Shown here piece by piece: positions 1 through 5,697 of a DNA stretch of 5,723 nt. Source of the stretch: Candidatus Calidifonticultor daggyaiensis (lineage in GTDB: Bacteria > Actinomycetota > Humimicrobiia > Humimicrobiales > Humimicrobiaceae); NCBI GenBank assembly GCA_015661035.1, contig JACVJA010000117.1, forward strand, positions 1-5,723. Direction: 5' to 3'. The number at the start of each line of letters is the position of its first letter. The first letter of the stretch is position 1. The notes beneath the pieces were generated by a model that did no database searches, had not been told where the DNA came from, and saw only the letters and a list, made by a program, of their open reading frames with translations. The position numbers and the translations under genes are program-made.

Positions 1-1
1 A

Positions 2-340
2 GATGAAAATGAATTTAAAATTTTAAATGAAAACATTCAAAGAGAAAAAATTGAGTTTGAAACAACTGCAGTTGGATGGCCTCACTTAATTAAAGTATCC
101 TACTTTCCAAATTGGAAAGCTATTGGAGCAAAAGGGCCGTATTTAGTTGCACCTTCGCTTATATTAGTATTTCCAACACAAAAAAAAGTAACGCTATATT
201 ATGGAATGACTAACGCTAACAAGATTGGAGTAAGCCTAACTTATTTAGGCTGGACAGTTATACTCGGCTTGATTATTTATAATATATATTCCATTTTTCT
301 TAAAAAAAGAAAAATTAATATATTTAAAAAAACCAATTAA
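2..340 (+). CDS. C-terminal fragment of a large integral membrane protein (6-pyruvoyl-tetrahydropterin synthase-related / YfhO-like type)
   Basis: An open frame enters from the left edge and ends at TAA 338-340, giving the last 112 residues of a longer protein. The fragment starts with a hydrophilic, probably extracytoplasmic beta-rich stretch (about residues 1-70) containing GWPHLIKVSYFPNWKA and then a PYLVAPSLILVFPT-like segment. A single membrane helix follows (about 75-100, IGVSLTYLGWTVILGLIIYN), then a Lys/Arg-rich tail. The 'kvSYFPNWka ... G.Y...P.l.vv.P' pattern followed by a last transmembrane helix is what I recall from the ends of large polytopic membrane proteins annotated as PTPS-related or YfhO-like, which resemble glycosyltransferase-type membrane proteins. 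The assignment rests on recall of this tail only. The substrate is unknown. The gene is convergent with the minus-strand string and probably unrelated to B12. Confidence 0.6.
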   Translation, partial: DENEFKILNENIQREKIEFETTAVGWPHLIKVSYFPNWKAIGAKGPYLVAPSLILVFPTQKKVTLYYGMTNANKIGVSLTYLGWTVILGLIIYNIYSIFLKKRKINIFKKTN

Positions 341-382
341 AATAAAGAACCTAATTAATAAAACACAAAATAATAAATATTT

Positions 383-910
383 TTAATTACTTTTAAAAGT
401 TTTTTCAATACTAAGAAGATATTCTTTAATATAAACTCCACCACCAAAGTTGCCAATTTCTCCCGATGCCTTAATAATCCTATGACAAGGTACAATAATC
501 ATTAAAGGATTTCTTCCAATTGCACTACCAACTGATCTATAAGCTTTAGGATACCCAGAAATCTCTGCTAAATATTTATAAGAAGCAGTATTTCCATAAG
601 ATATCTTTAAAGCAAATTCCCATACTCTTTTTTCAAAATTGCTGCCAAGTAAAAAACAAAATTTTATTGGTAAGACTTTTATCTTGCCACAAAGAAAATC
701 TATAATTTTACTTTCTATAAAAGCTGATTTATTTTTCCTTAATTTAAATGAATTTTTTTTTAATTTAATTACATAACTATTAAAATAATATGGATTATTT
801 GAAAGGTAAATTAAAACAATATCTTTATCATCTATCTTAAACCAAATATAAAATACATCCCCTATAGAACAATTAAAAAAACTGTAATATAAAAGAGGCA
901 ACCTAAACAA
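383..910 (-). CDS. ogt: Methylated-DNA--protein-cysteine S-methyltransferase (O6-alkylguanine-DNA alkyltransferase)
   Basis: This suicide repair protein transfers alkyl groups from O6-alkylguanine in DNA to its own cysteine. The hallmark VPCHRII is present, with the acceptor Cys at residue 142 counted from the start used here. It is preceded by the helix-turn-helix region (NTASYKYLAEISGYPKAYRSVG) with the arginine-finger context and the Asn hinge (RNP). It is followed by GNFGGG and the C-terminal LLSIEK with the conserved Glu. The N-terminal YYSFFNCSIGDVFYIW segment fits the alkyltransferase N-domain. The start is uncertain. The frame is open to ATG 1102, but most of that extension lies inside the cysteine-rich gene in another frame and looks non-homologous. 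ATG 1009 would give 208 residues, a 56-bp overlap and no ribosome binding site. TTG 910 gives 175 residues, a normal family length, and has AGGG five bases upstream, exactly as at cobS. It is the last gene of the string, and no terminator hairpin follows it. Confidence 0.9.
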   Translation of the reverse strand: MFRLPLLYYSFFNCSIGDVFYIWFKIDDKDIVLIYLSNNPYYFNSYVIKLKKNSFKLRKNKSAFIESKIIDFLCGKIKVLPIKFCFLLGSNFEKRVWEFALKISYGNTASYKYLAEISGYPKAYRSVGSAIGRNPLMIIVPCHRIIKASGEIGNFGGGVYIKEYLLSIEKTFKSN

Positions 911-953
911 TGAAACCCTACTAGATGGCTTAAGCTTACATTGAGAAAAAATC

Positions 954-1148
954 TTATCTTGATTGAGTTTTAATAAAAAAGCTGATTGATCTATTATATG
1001 TTCTTTCATCTTTTGAATTAAAATAACAAGCAGGAAGCTCACCTGCACTGCGATGGTATTTAATACACTCACAACAAATGCCTTTTCTTGAACAAGGTTC
1101 ATAAGTACAGTTACAAATTTCTAAATTTTTTTCTTTTCTACAGTCCAT
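954..1148 (-). CDS. Small eight-cysteine protein, DUF6485-like
   Basis: This 64-residue cytosolic protein has no signal peptide. It has eight cysteines (residues 3, 12, 14, 19, 25, 26, 28, 41) in the arrangement [22 protein letters not shown]...GELPACYF, followed by [12 protein letters not shown] recall this pattern from a conserved family of unknown function (DUF6485) in anaerobic bacteria and archaea. The clustered CxC, CCxC and His suggest zinc or Fe-S binding, but that is inference. The start is well supported: GGGGAGGA ends four bases before the ATG and is the clearest Shine-Dalgarno in the window. It lies inside the last codons of btuD. The ATG overlaps the btuD 3' end by 11 bp, so translational coupling is likely. 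A longer open frame of the neighbouring alkyltransferase runs through this gene. The cysteine pattern and ribosome binding site show that this frame is the coding one. Confidence 0.85.
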   Translation of the reverse strand: MDCRKEKNLEICNCTYEPCSRKGICCECIKYHRSAGELPACYFNSKDERTYNRSISFFIKTQSR

Positions 1149-2724
1149 TTGATCCTCCCCAATTACTTTTCATTTTTTCTAATACTTCTATTAAATCATG
1201 CAAGTCGTTTATTATAAATAAATTTGTATTCTTATTCAAACTTTTCTTTAAAATCTTTTGATATATTTTTGTTGCTTTTCCCTTAGTATAATCTCTTTTT
1301 TTGAAATCTGTGCTTCCATTTATTATAATAACTTTCTTTCCCATCTCAACCGCTTCTTTGATTGAAACTAAATTTGAAAAATTTCCATTGCCAATAACTA
1401 TTGGTGGAAATATTACAATATCACTTTCTTTAATAAGCTTAATATTTTTATTTTGAGCTTCCAAGCTTATTGGTGAAAAAGGAGCTTCACTTATATACGG
1501 AATTTTTAAATTTTTAGCTGTATCTAAGTCCGTATCAAAATAATTAACAACACCGCAAGAAATAATATAACCTAAGTCTTTTAATAGATTTAAAACAGGT
1601 GAAGCAGCTCCACCGCCACAAATAATATGAATTTTTTTTAACTTGTTTATGCTCGCATTTTTTTCTACCAGTTGATCTTTTTCTTCATAATACGTTTTAA
1701 AAAAAGCAGGGCTAATATAGATTTTTCCGGTAAATGGATTTCTACCAATATATATATCAGTATCAAAAACATTTTTTATATTTTCTTTTGTTATAGTACT
1801 CTCTATATCGCCATAAGTAAAAATACTGCCATCTTTTAAAAATAAAACTTTTTCTGAGTAATTTGCCGCAAGATTAATATCATGGAAAACTCCAACTATT
1901 GTTCTATTTTCGTTTTTATTTAATTTCAAAAACAAATTCATTATTTCAATCTGAAAATTTATATCTAAATGTGATGTTGGCTCATCTAAAAGTATTATCG
2001 GTGTTTCTTGTGCTAGAGCTTGAGCAATTATAACCCTTTGCTTTTCCCCGCCTGACAATTCATTGTATTTTTTATCTTTTAATTTTAATGTTTTTGTTAA
2101 ATTCATAGCATTTATAGCTTTTTCATAATCTTTATTAGTTTCTGACCCGAACCTGGAAATATACGGGTATCTTCCCATTAATACCATTTCTTCAACTGTA
2201 AAATTAAACTCTGCGTTTGTATACTGCGGAACAACTGCAATAAGTTTTGCTGTATCCTTAGGGTTTATTTTATTTAAATCACGACCAAATATTTCTATAT
2301 ACCCAGAATAATTTTTTAAAACTTTACTAATAATATTTATTAAGGTACTTTTCCCGCACCCATTAGGACCAAGAATAGAAATAAAACTTCCAGTTTCGAT
2401 TTCTAAATTAATATTTTTGAGTACATTTTTACTTAAAAACTGATCTTTTTTTAAAATATTTTTTGTGATATAGCAACTTTTTTTTATAGTTTTATATTCA
2501 TTACTGCTATCTTTAGATAAATAATCATAAATATTTTCCTGATAAATATTTCTCTGATAAATATTATTACTATAAATATTATTCTTTTCTTTTAAATTTG
2601 AATTAATATTTGGATATATTGATGAGTATGAAAAATTTAAATTTTTAATTTTAATAGCATTTATTTTTTTATTTTTTATTTCTGATCCCTTATTATTTTG
2701 TTTTTCCATTATATTAAAACTCAT
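1138..2724 (-). CDS. btuD: Corrinoid (B12)-type ABC transporter ATPase, BtuD/FecE family, with N-terminal insertion and extra C-terminal domain
   Basis: This is the cytoplasmic ATP-hydrolysing subunit that powers the adjacent BtuC-type permease. Its nucleotide-binding domain is complete: Walker [10 protein letters not shown] (119-127), Q-loop VPQ (165-167), signature LSGGEKQR (223-230), Walker [12 protein letters not shown] (244-254) and the switch His281 in VFHDINLA. At 528 residues it is about twice the usual 250-270. Part of the excess is a low-complexity insertion at about 36-98, between the first strand ([10 protein letters not shown]) and [10 protein letters not shown]; it holds NIYQ-type pentapeptide repeats. 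The rest is an extra Rossmann-like domain at about 362-517, starting [19 protein letters not shown], with [12 protein letters not shown] and EAPFSPIS motifs. I recall that domain at the end of some cobalamin-type ATPases, with no known function; it does not look like CbiZ. The ATG at 2724 has no clear ribosome binding site; a second ATG five codons in is an alternative. A siderophore or heme substrate is possible, but cobU and cobS favour corrinoid. Confidence 0.88.
   Translation of the reverse strand: MSFNIMEKQNNKGSEIKNKKINAIKIKNLNFSYSSIYPNINSNLKEKNNIYSNNIYQRNIYQENIYDYLSKDSSNEYKTIKKSCYITKNILKKDQFLSKNVLKNINLEIETGSFISILGPNGCGKSTLINIISKVLKNYSGYIEIFGRDLNKINPKDTAKLIAVVPQYTNAEFNFTVEEMVLMGRYPYISRFGSETNKDYEKAINAMNLTKTLKLKDKKYNELSGGEKQRVIIAQALAQETPIILLDEPTSHLDINFQIEIMNLFLKLNKNENRTIVGVFHDINLAANYSEKVLFLKDGSIFTYGDIESTITKENIKNVFDTDIYIGRNPFTGKIYISPAFFKTYYEEKDQLVEKNASINKLKKIHIICGGGAASPVLNLLKDLGYIISCGVVNYFDTDLDTAKNLKIPYISEAPFSPISLEAQNKNIKLIKESDIVIFPPIVIGNGNFSNLVSIKEAVEMGKKVIIINGSTDFKKRDYTKGKATKIYQKILKKSLNKNTNLFIINDLHDLIEVLEKMKSNWGGSNGL
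1153..1160 (-). promoter_or_regulatory. Strong Shine-Dalgarno for the cysteine-rich protein, inside the end of btuD
   Basis: On the minus strand GGGGAGGA is followed by TCAA and then the ATG at 1148. It is read as Trp-Gly-Gly-Ser codons near the C-terminus of the ATPase. It is the only near-consensus site I see in the window; other genes have AGGG or nothing recognisable. It fixes the start of the 64-residue gene and argues against the longer overlapping alkyltransferase frame. Confidence 0.85.
1381..1411. repeat. Quasi-palindrome inside the C-terminal domain of btuD
   Basis: On the plus strand ATTTCCA (1381-1387), a 3-base bulge TTG, CCAATA (1391-1396), a 2-base loop AC, TATTGG (1399-1404) and TGGAAAT (1405-1411) form a 13-bp stem with one bulge. 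It lies in codons for the PIVIGNGN region of the extra domain. It may be chance or codon constraint, and no function can be assigned. Confidence 0.5.
2527..2580 (-). repeat. 15-bp imperfect tandem repeat within btuD encoding NIY(Q/S/D)x pentapeptides
   Basis: The 9-mer ATAAATATT (plus strand) recurs at 2527, 2542, 2557 and 2572, exactly 15 bp apart, with more variable 6-base spacers. In the ATPase frame the four copies read [15 protein letters not shown] and NIYDY (residues 49-68). The period is a multiple of three, so copy-number changes would keep the frame. It sits in the low-complexity insertion of the nucleotide-binding domain. Confidence 0.85.
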
Positions 2725-2784
2725 TATATCTAAAGTAATTATTAATATTTTACTCTTAAATTTAACTTTAAAACCTTAAAAATC

Positions 2785-3840
2785 TTAATAGACAATTCTT
2801 TTTGACTTTAACAATAAGTAAATAAAAAATGGCACACCAATTATAGAAGTGATTATTCCTACAGGAATTTCCCGCGGCTGTAGCAGAGTTCTTGCAATAG
2901 TATCGGAAAAAAGCATAACAATTCCTCCAGCTAGAGCTGATGTTGGAAATAGTATTTTATTGTCTGGTCCTACTATTAGTCTCATTATGTGCGGCGTAAT
3001 AAGTCCAACAAAACCAATTATACCACTGACTGCAACTGCAGATGCGGCAATTATTGATGCTAAAACTAATAGTATAAGCTTAACCTTTTCAGTTTCAACT
3101 CCAAGTTGACTAGCTCTTTCATCGCTTAATGAGATTATATTTAAATCTTTCATAAAGAAACTGCAAAAGACTAATATAATAATAATTATTGGTGTAATTA
3201 GTAAAAATTGCTGCCAGCTAGCAGATGTAAGTCCACCCATGAGCCAGAAAATAACTTTTGCCATATCCTGAGTTTTAAAAATAATAATAAAAGAATTTAT
3301 TGAATTTATTAAAGAACTCAATGCAACACCTGCAAGCAGAAGGGTTACAACTGAGATCTTATTTTTAATTTTTGAAATATTATAAACTATAAAAGTTACA
3401 CCAACAGCTCCAGCAAATGCAAATATACTTGCAGCAGAAAGAGATATAAGCTTTACAGTGGTAATAAATACAAGGCCAATTGTTGCGCCAAAAGAAGCTC
3501 CAGCAGAAACACCTATTATAAAAGGGTCAGCAAGAGGATTTCTAAAAATTGCTTGGTAAATAACTCCTGCGCATGCTAAAGCAATACCGATAAATATTGA
3601 TAAAAATATTCGAGGCAAGCGTATTTTAATAATTATTTTTTCATCTAATGGATTGATTTTAGTTAAATCTATCAACTTATTAATTACTGGGATATAACTT
3701 GCAATAATTATAGAAGTATTTTTTACAGAAACTTTTGCTGAACCTAAAGATGCAGAAATTATAATTAAAACAATCAATATTAAAATTAAAAAAACCAAGT
3801 ATTTTGATATGTTTTTCTTTTTTAAAGAATTTTCATTCAT
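2785..3840 (-). CDS. btuC: Corrinoid (B12)-type ABC transporter permease, BtuC/FecCD family
   Basis: This integral inner-membrane subunit forms the import channel as a dimer, paired with the ATPase gene that follows. Numbered from the ATG, it shows the family hallmarks: IRLPRIF (73-79), AGVIYQAIFRNPLADPFIIGVSAGA (about 91-115), the coupling-helix region GIIGFVGLITPHIMRLIVGPDN (273-294) and REIPVGIITSIIGVPFFIYLL near the end. Many hydrophobic helices are visible, consistent with the usual ten, and the length of 351 residues is normal. The ATG at 3840 gives a typical Lys-rich N-terminus before the first helix. The frame also has a TTG at 3864 that would add eight residues and start 15 bp after cobS; neither start has a clear ribosome binding site. 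No binding protein (BtuF) is encoded in the window. The family also moves siderophores and heme, so the substrate is inferred from the cobU-cobS context. Confidence 0.92.
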   Translation of the reverse strand: MNENSLKKKNISKYLVFLILILIVLIIISASLGSAKVSVKNTSIIIASYIPVINKLIDLTKINPLDEKIIIKIRLPRIFLSIFIGIALACAGVIYQAIFRNPLADPFIIGVSAGASFGATIGLVFITTVKLISLSAASIFAFAGAVGVTFIVYNISKIKNKISVVTLLLAGVALSSLINSINSFIIIFKTQDMAKVIFWLMGGLTSASWQQFLLITPIIIIILVFCSFFMKDLNIISLSDERASQLGVETEKVKLILLVLASIIAASAVAVSGIIGFVGLITPHIMRLIVGPDNKILFPTSALAGGIVMLFSDTIARTLLQPREIPVGIITSIIGVPFFIYLLLKSKRIVY

Positions 3841-3879
3841 TCTTTTAAATCTTATTCTTTGCAATACTTATTTATAATG

Positions 3880-4896
3880 CTAATAATGCTGGACAAAATT
3901 CGTAATGTAATTATTTAATATAAAACCCATGTAAATAAAAAACAAAAAATAAACTTCTGTTAGACTGGAAACACACCCTATTATATCTCCAGTTATGCCA
4001 TTAATTTTTTTTGTAAAAATTTTTGCAGTAACAGCTACTAAAATACTAATTATTAAAATAATAAAAATATTGTCTATACAAAAATAAATCAAATTTTTCA
4101 GTATTATTGGCATGATATTATATCCAAATAAAGAATTGAAATTCTTTAAATTTAAAGAAGTGTTTAAAATGTAAAAATATTTATAATATAAATCTATTAA
4201 AGTATTTAAAAAGATAAAAATAAGCACATACATTATCGTTTGGCTTATGAATACTTTTCTATTGCTTGAATGTTTAAAAAGAACTGCAAGACTGTTTTCT
4301 TTAACTGCTGGTTCATATTTTGCAAAAAGATAAAGCATTGAAAGCTTACTAAAAATATTCATAAAAAATAAAATATTAAAAAACTTTAAATAAGCAGGTA
4401 TTGATATTAAAAAGTATCTTATATTTATTATATTTAAAAAGCCTATAACTTGTGTTGATTGCCGACTAATAACTCTAAATACTGGATTAATAAAAATTAA
4501 ATTTGCAAGAATATAAATTAATATAAATTTTATTATAATAAATAAAATTAGTGATAATACCCCAAAGACACCAATATTTGGTCTTTTCATAATCTCAATT
4601 ATCTTTTGACTTTCTTTTACTTTGCTGAAATACCCATCGAAAGTATCAGCTAGTCCATCTAAATGAAAAGCCCCCGTAATTAATATTTCAAAAACTACTA
4701 CTGCAAATGCACAAAATATAATAGGAAATACCAAATGTAATAAAAAAAACACTAAAAAGCTTAAAATACCAGTAAAAAGCCCTACAAGTGGAAAATAATT
4801 TAATAATTCATAAAATTTGCTTATTTCTATTTTTAATATTTTTTTTTGCGGTATTTTAATTCTTGTTAAAAATCCAACTGTATTTAAAAATTTCAT
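3880..4896 (-). CDS. cobS: Adenosylcobinamide-GDP ribazoletransferase (cobalamin synthase)
   Basis: This polytopic membrane enzyme joins adenosylcobinamide-GDP to alpha-ribazole or its phosphate, the last assembly step of adenosylcobalamin. Family landmarks in order are FLTRI (9-13), YFPLVGLFTG (34-43), the metal-binding motif TGAFHLDGLADTFDGYF (74-90), EIMKRPNIGVFGV (101-113) and GITGDIIGCVSSLTEV (300-315). The protein has 338 residues against about 250 usually. The extra length lies mainly in two Phe/Ile/Asn-rich stretches (about 136-175 and 232-275) between conserved blocks; the frame is intact throughout. The ATG lies 7 bp after the cobU stop. AGGG, overlapping that stop codon, stands five bases before it, so coupling to cobU is likely. 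Confidence 0.95.
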   Translation of the reverse strand: MKFLNTVGFLTRIKIPQKKILKIEISKFYELLNYFPLVGLFTGILSFLVFFLLHLVFPIIFCAFAVVVFEILITGAFHLDGLADTFDGYFSKVKESQKIIEIMKRPNIGVFGVLSLILFIIIKFILIYILANLIFINPVFRVISRQSTQVIGFLNIINIRYFLISIPAYLKFFNILFFMNIFSKLSMLYLFAKYEPAVKENSLAVLFKHSSNRKVFISQTIMYVLIFIFLNTLIDLYYKYFYILNTSLNLKNFNSLFGYNIMPIILKNLIYFCIDNIFIILIISILVAVTAKIFTKKINGITGDIIGCVSSLTEVYFLFFIYMGFILNNYITNFVQHY

Positions 4897-4901
4897 TTAT
4901 A

Positions 4902-4905
4902 CCCT
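4902..4905 (-). promoter_or_regulatory. Weak Shine-Dalgarno AGGG for cobS, overlapping the cobU stop codon
   Basis: The minus strand reads TAGGGTATAAATG. The TAG is the cobU stop, AGGG is a partial anti-SD match and five bases separate it from the cobS ATG. The same AGGG with a five-base spacer occurs before the proposed TTG start of the alkyltransferase at 910. Confidence 0.6.
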
Positions 4906-5566
4906 ATTTTAATTTAATATAAAGTCCTGATACAAAAAACAAAACCTCGTCAGCTGTTTTTGCTATTTTTTTATTCACTTCACCTAAAATATCTCTAAAA
5001 AGCCTTCCAAATGGATAAGCAGGAACCAGACTCAAACCAACTTCATTTGATATTATAATTACAGTTAAACTATTATCCTCTTTAGCTTTTATTAATTTAT
5101 ATAAAAAAAAATCAAAAAAATTATTTATTTCTAATTCAATTTTTTCAACAAGTAAATTATCAAGTATTTCATTATTTTCAAATAAATTATTTTCATTAAA
5201 AGAATAAATCATCCTAAAAACCAAATTTGTAATACAATCTATTATTAAAACAGTTGCACTAAAATTAAAGCAATCTTTAAAAATATTTATTATTTTATCA
5301 GTTAACTTATAAAAAATAGTTGAATTTAAAAATAAATTTTTCTCAAAGTCTTTCTCATCAAATTCAAAAGTTACCCAATTATTTGGTCTTTTTTCTTTAT
5401 GTAAATTAATTCTTCTTTGCATTTCAGAATCTGTAGCAATAGCTGTCGCTAAATAAGCAACCTTGCAGGAAATATTTCCTGCAAGGTTTTCTGCATATTG
5501 GGTTTTGCCGCTTCTTACACCGCCTGTTAAAAAAATAATTTTTGGCTGTAACTTATTTTGATACAT
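4904..5566 (-). CDS. cobU: Adenosylcobinamide kinase / adenosylcobinamide-phosphate guanylyltransferase
   Basis: This bifunctional cytosolic enzyme phosphorylates adenosylcobinamide and transfers GMP to it, making the CobS substrate adenosylcobinamide-GDP. Visible motifs are the P-loop GGVRSGKT (15-22), AYLATA (37-42), DSEMQRRINLHKEKRP (46-61) with His56 at the position of the guanylylated histidine, the Walker B-like LIIDCIT (107-113), IISNEVGLSLVP (171-182), RLFRDILGEVNKKIAKTADEV (188-208) and the terminal VSGLYIKLK. At 220 residues it exceeds the usual 180 or so because of Asn/Phe-rich stretches at about 78-102 and 121-137; all key motifs remain. The ATG at 5566 has no recognisable ribosome binding site and follows an AT-only leader with a 7-bp tandem repeat. 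It is the first gene of the string. Codons 27-36 form a perfect palindrome (see the 5459-5488 entry). Confidence 0.95.
   Translation of the reverse strand: MYQNKLQPKIIFLTGGVRSGKTQYAENLAGNISCKVAYLATAIATDSEMQRRINLHKEKRPNNWVTFEFDEKDFEKNLFLNSTIFYKLTDKIINIFKDCFNFSATVLIIDCITNLVFRMIYSFNENNLFENNEILDNLLVEKIELEINNFFDFFLYKLIKAKEDNSLTVIIISNEVGLSLVPAYPFGRLFRDILGEVNKKIAKTADEVLFFVSGLYIKLK
5459..5488. repeat. Perfect 30-bp palindrome inside cobU
   Basis: The arm AACCTTGCAGGAAAT (5459-5473) is followed directly by its exact reverse complement (5474-5488). In RNA it could fold into about 13 bp with a 4-base loop, and its arms are far richer in G+C than the surroundings. It spans exactly codons 27-36 of cobU (NLAGNISCKV), in frame, so both strands encode the same ten residues there. 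On the plus strand it is followed by TTTT including its own end, which superficially resembles a terminator, but no plus-strand gene precedes it closely. Confidence 0.95.
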
Positions 5567-5574
5567 TTAAAATC

Positions 5575-5602
5575 ATAAATAATAAATAATAAATAATAAA
5601 TA
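5575..5602. repeat. Four perfect copies of a 7-bp tandem repeat just upstream of cobU
   Basis: ATAAATA occurs four times head to tail, starting at 5575, 5582, 5589 and 5596. The array ends 8 bp before the cobU ATG, so it lies in the probable 5' leader. In the sense strand it reads TATTTAT repeats and contains no Shine-Dalgarno. It is AT-only and could be a slippage tract. Confidence 0.9.
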
Positions 5603-5662
5603 AATATGTCTAAAATTAAAAATTTCTATAATTAGGCATATATTTTATGACTTATATTTATT

Positions 5663-5697
5663 TTTAATTTTATAACTTTTCTTTAATTTTATAACTT
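5663..5697. repeat. Pair of 16-bp direct repeats upstream of cobU
   Basis: TTTAATTTTATAACTT is present exactly at 5663-5678 and 5682-5697, a 19-bp period. A degenerate partial match ends near 5653. The pair lies about 100 bp upstream of the cobU ATG in otherwise featureless AT-rich sequence. It could be part of a promoter or operator, or merely low-complexity DNA. I could not call a convincing -35/-10 pair on the minus strand between 5567 and 5723. Confidence 0.7.

Noticed and set aside
233..251. 7-bp inverted repeat AGCCTAA / TTAGGCT with a 5-base loop
   Set aside because: It lies inside the membrane protein coding frame about 90 bp before the stop, with no T-run after it, so it is not a convincing terminator.
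341..382. Possible bidirectional terminator between the convergent genes
   Set aside because: The 42 bp are AT-rich with no stable hairpin visible.
1010..1102. N-terminal extension of the alkyltransferase frame (MNLVQEKAF...)
   Set aside because: It overlaps the well-supported cysteine-rich gene in another frame, has no ribosome binding site and lies outside the expected alkyltransferase fold.
1432..1471. 9-bp inverted arms AATAAGCTT / AAGCTTATT separated by 22 bases
   Set aside because: Both arms contain the short palindrome AAGCTT, lie in btuD coding sequence and have a long spacer; this is compatible with chance.
2725..2784. Internal promoter or terminator in the 60-bp gap between btuC and btuD
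   Set aside because: The gap is AT-only apart from scattered bases. There is no hairpin and no recognisable -35/-10 pair, so nothing can be supported.
2849..3109. 86-codon plus-strand open frame
   Set aside because: It is entirely antisense to the conserved C-terminal half of the BtuC-type permease and its product resembles no protein I recognise. The opposite strand carries clear family motifs.
5459..5492. Rho-independent terminator on the plus strand (palindrome followed by TTTT)
   Set aside because: The structure is inside cobU on the opposite strand, no plus-strand gene leads into it and the T-run is short. It is reported as a palindrome instead.
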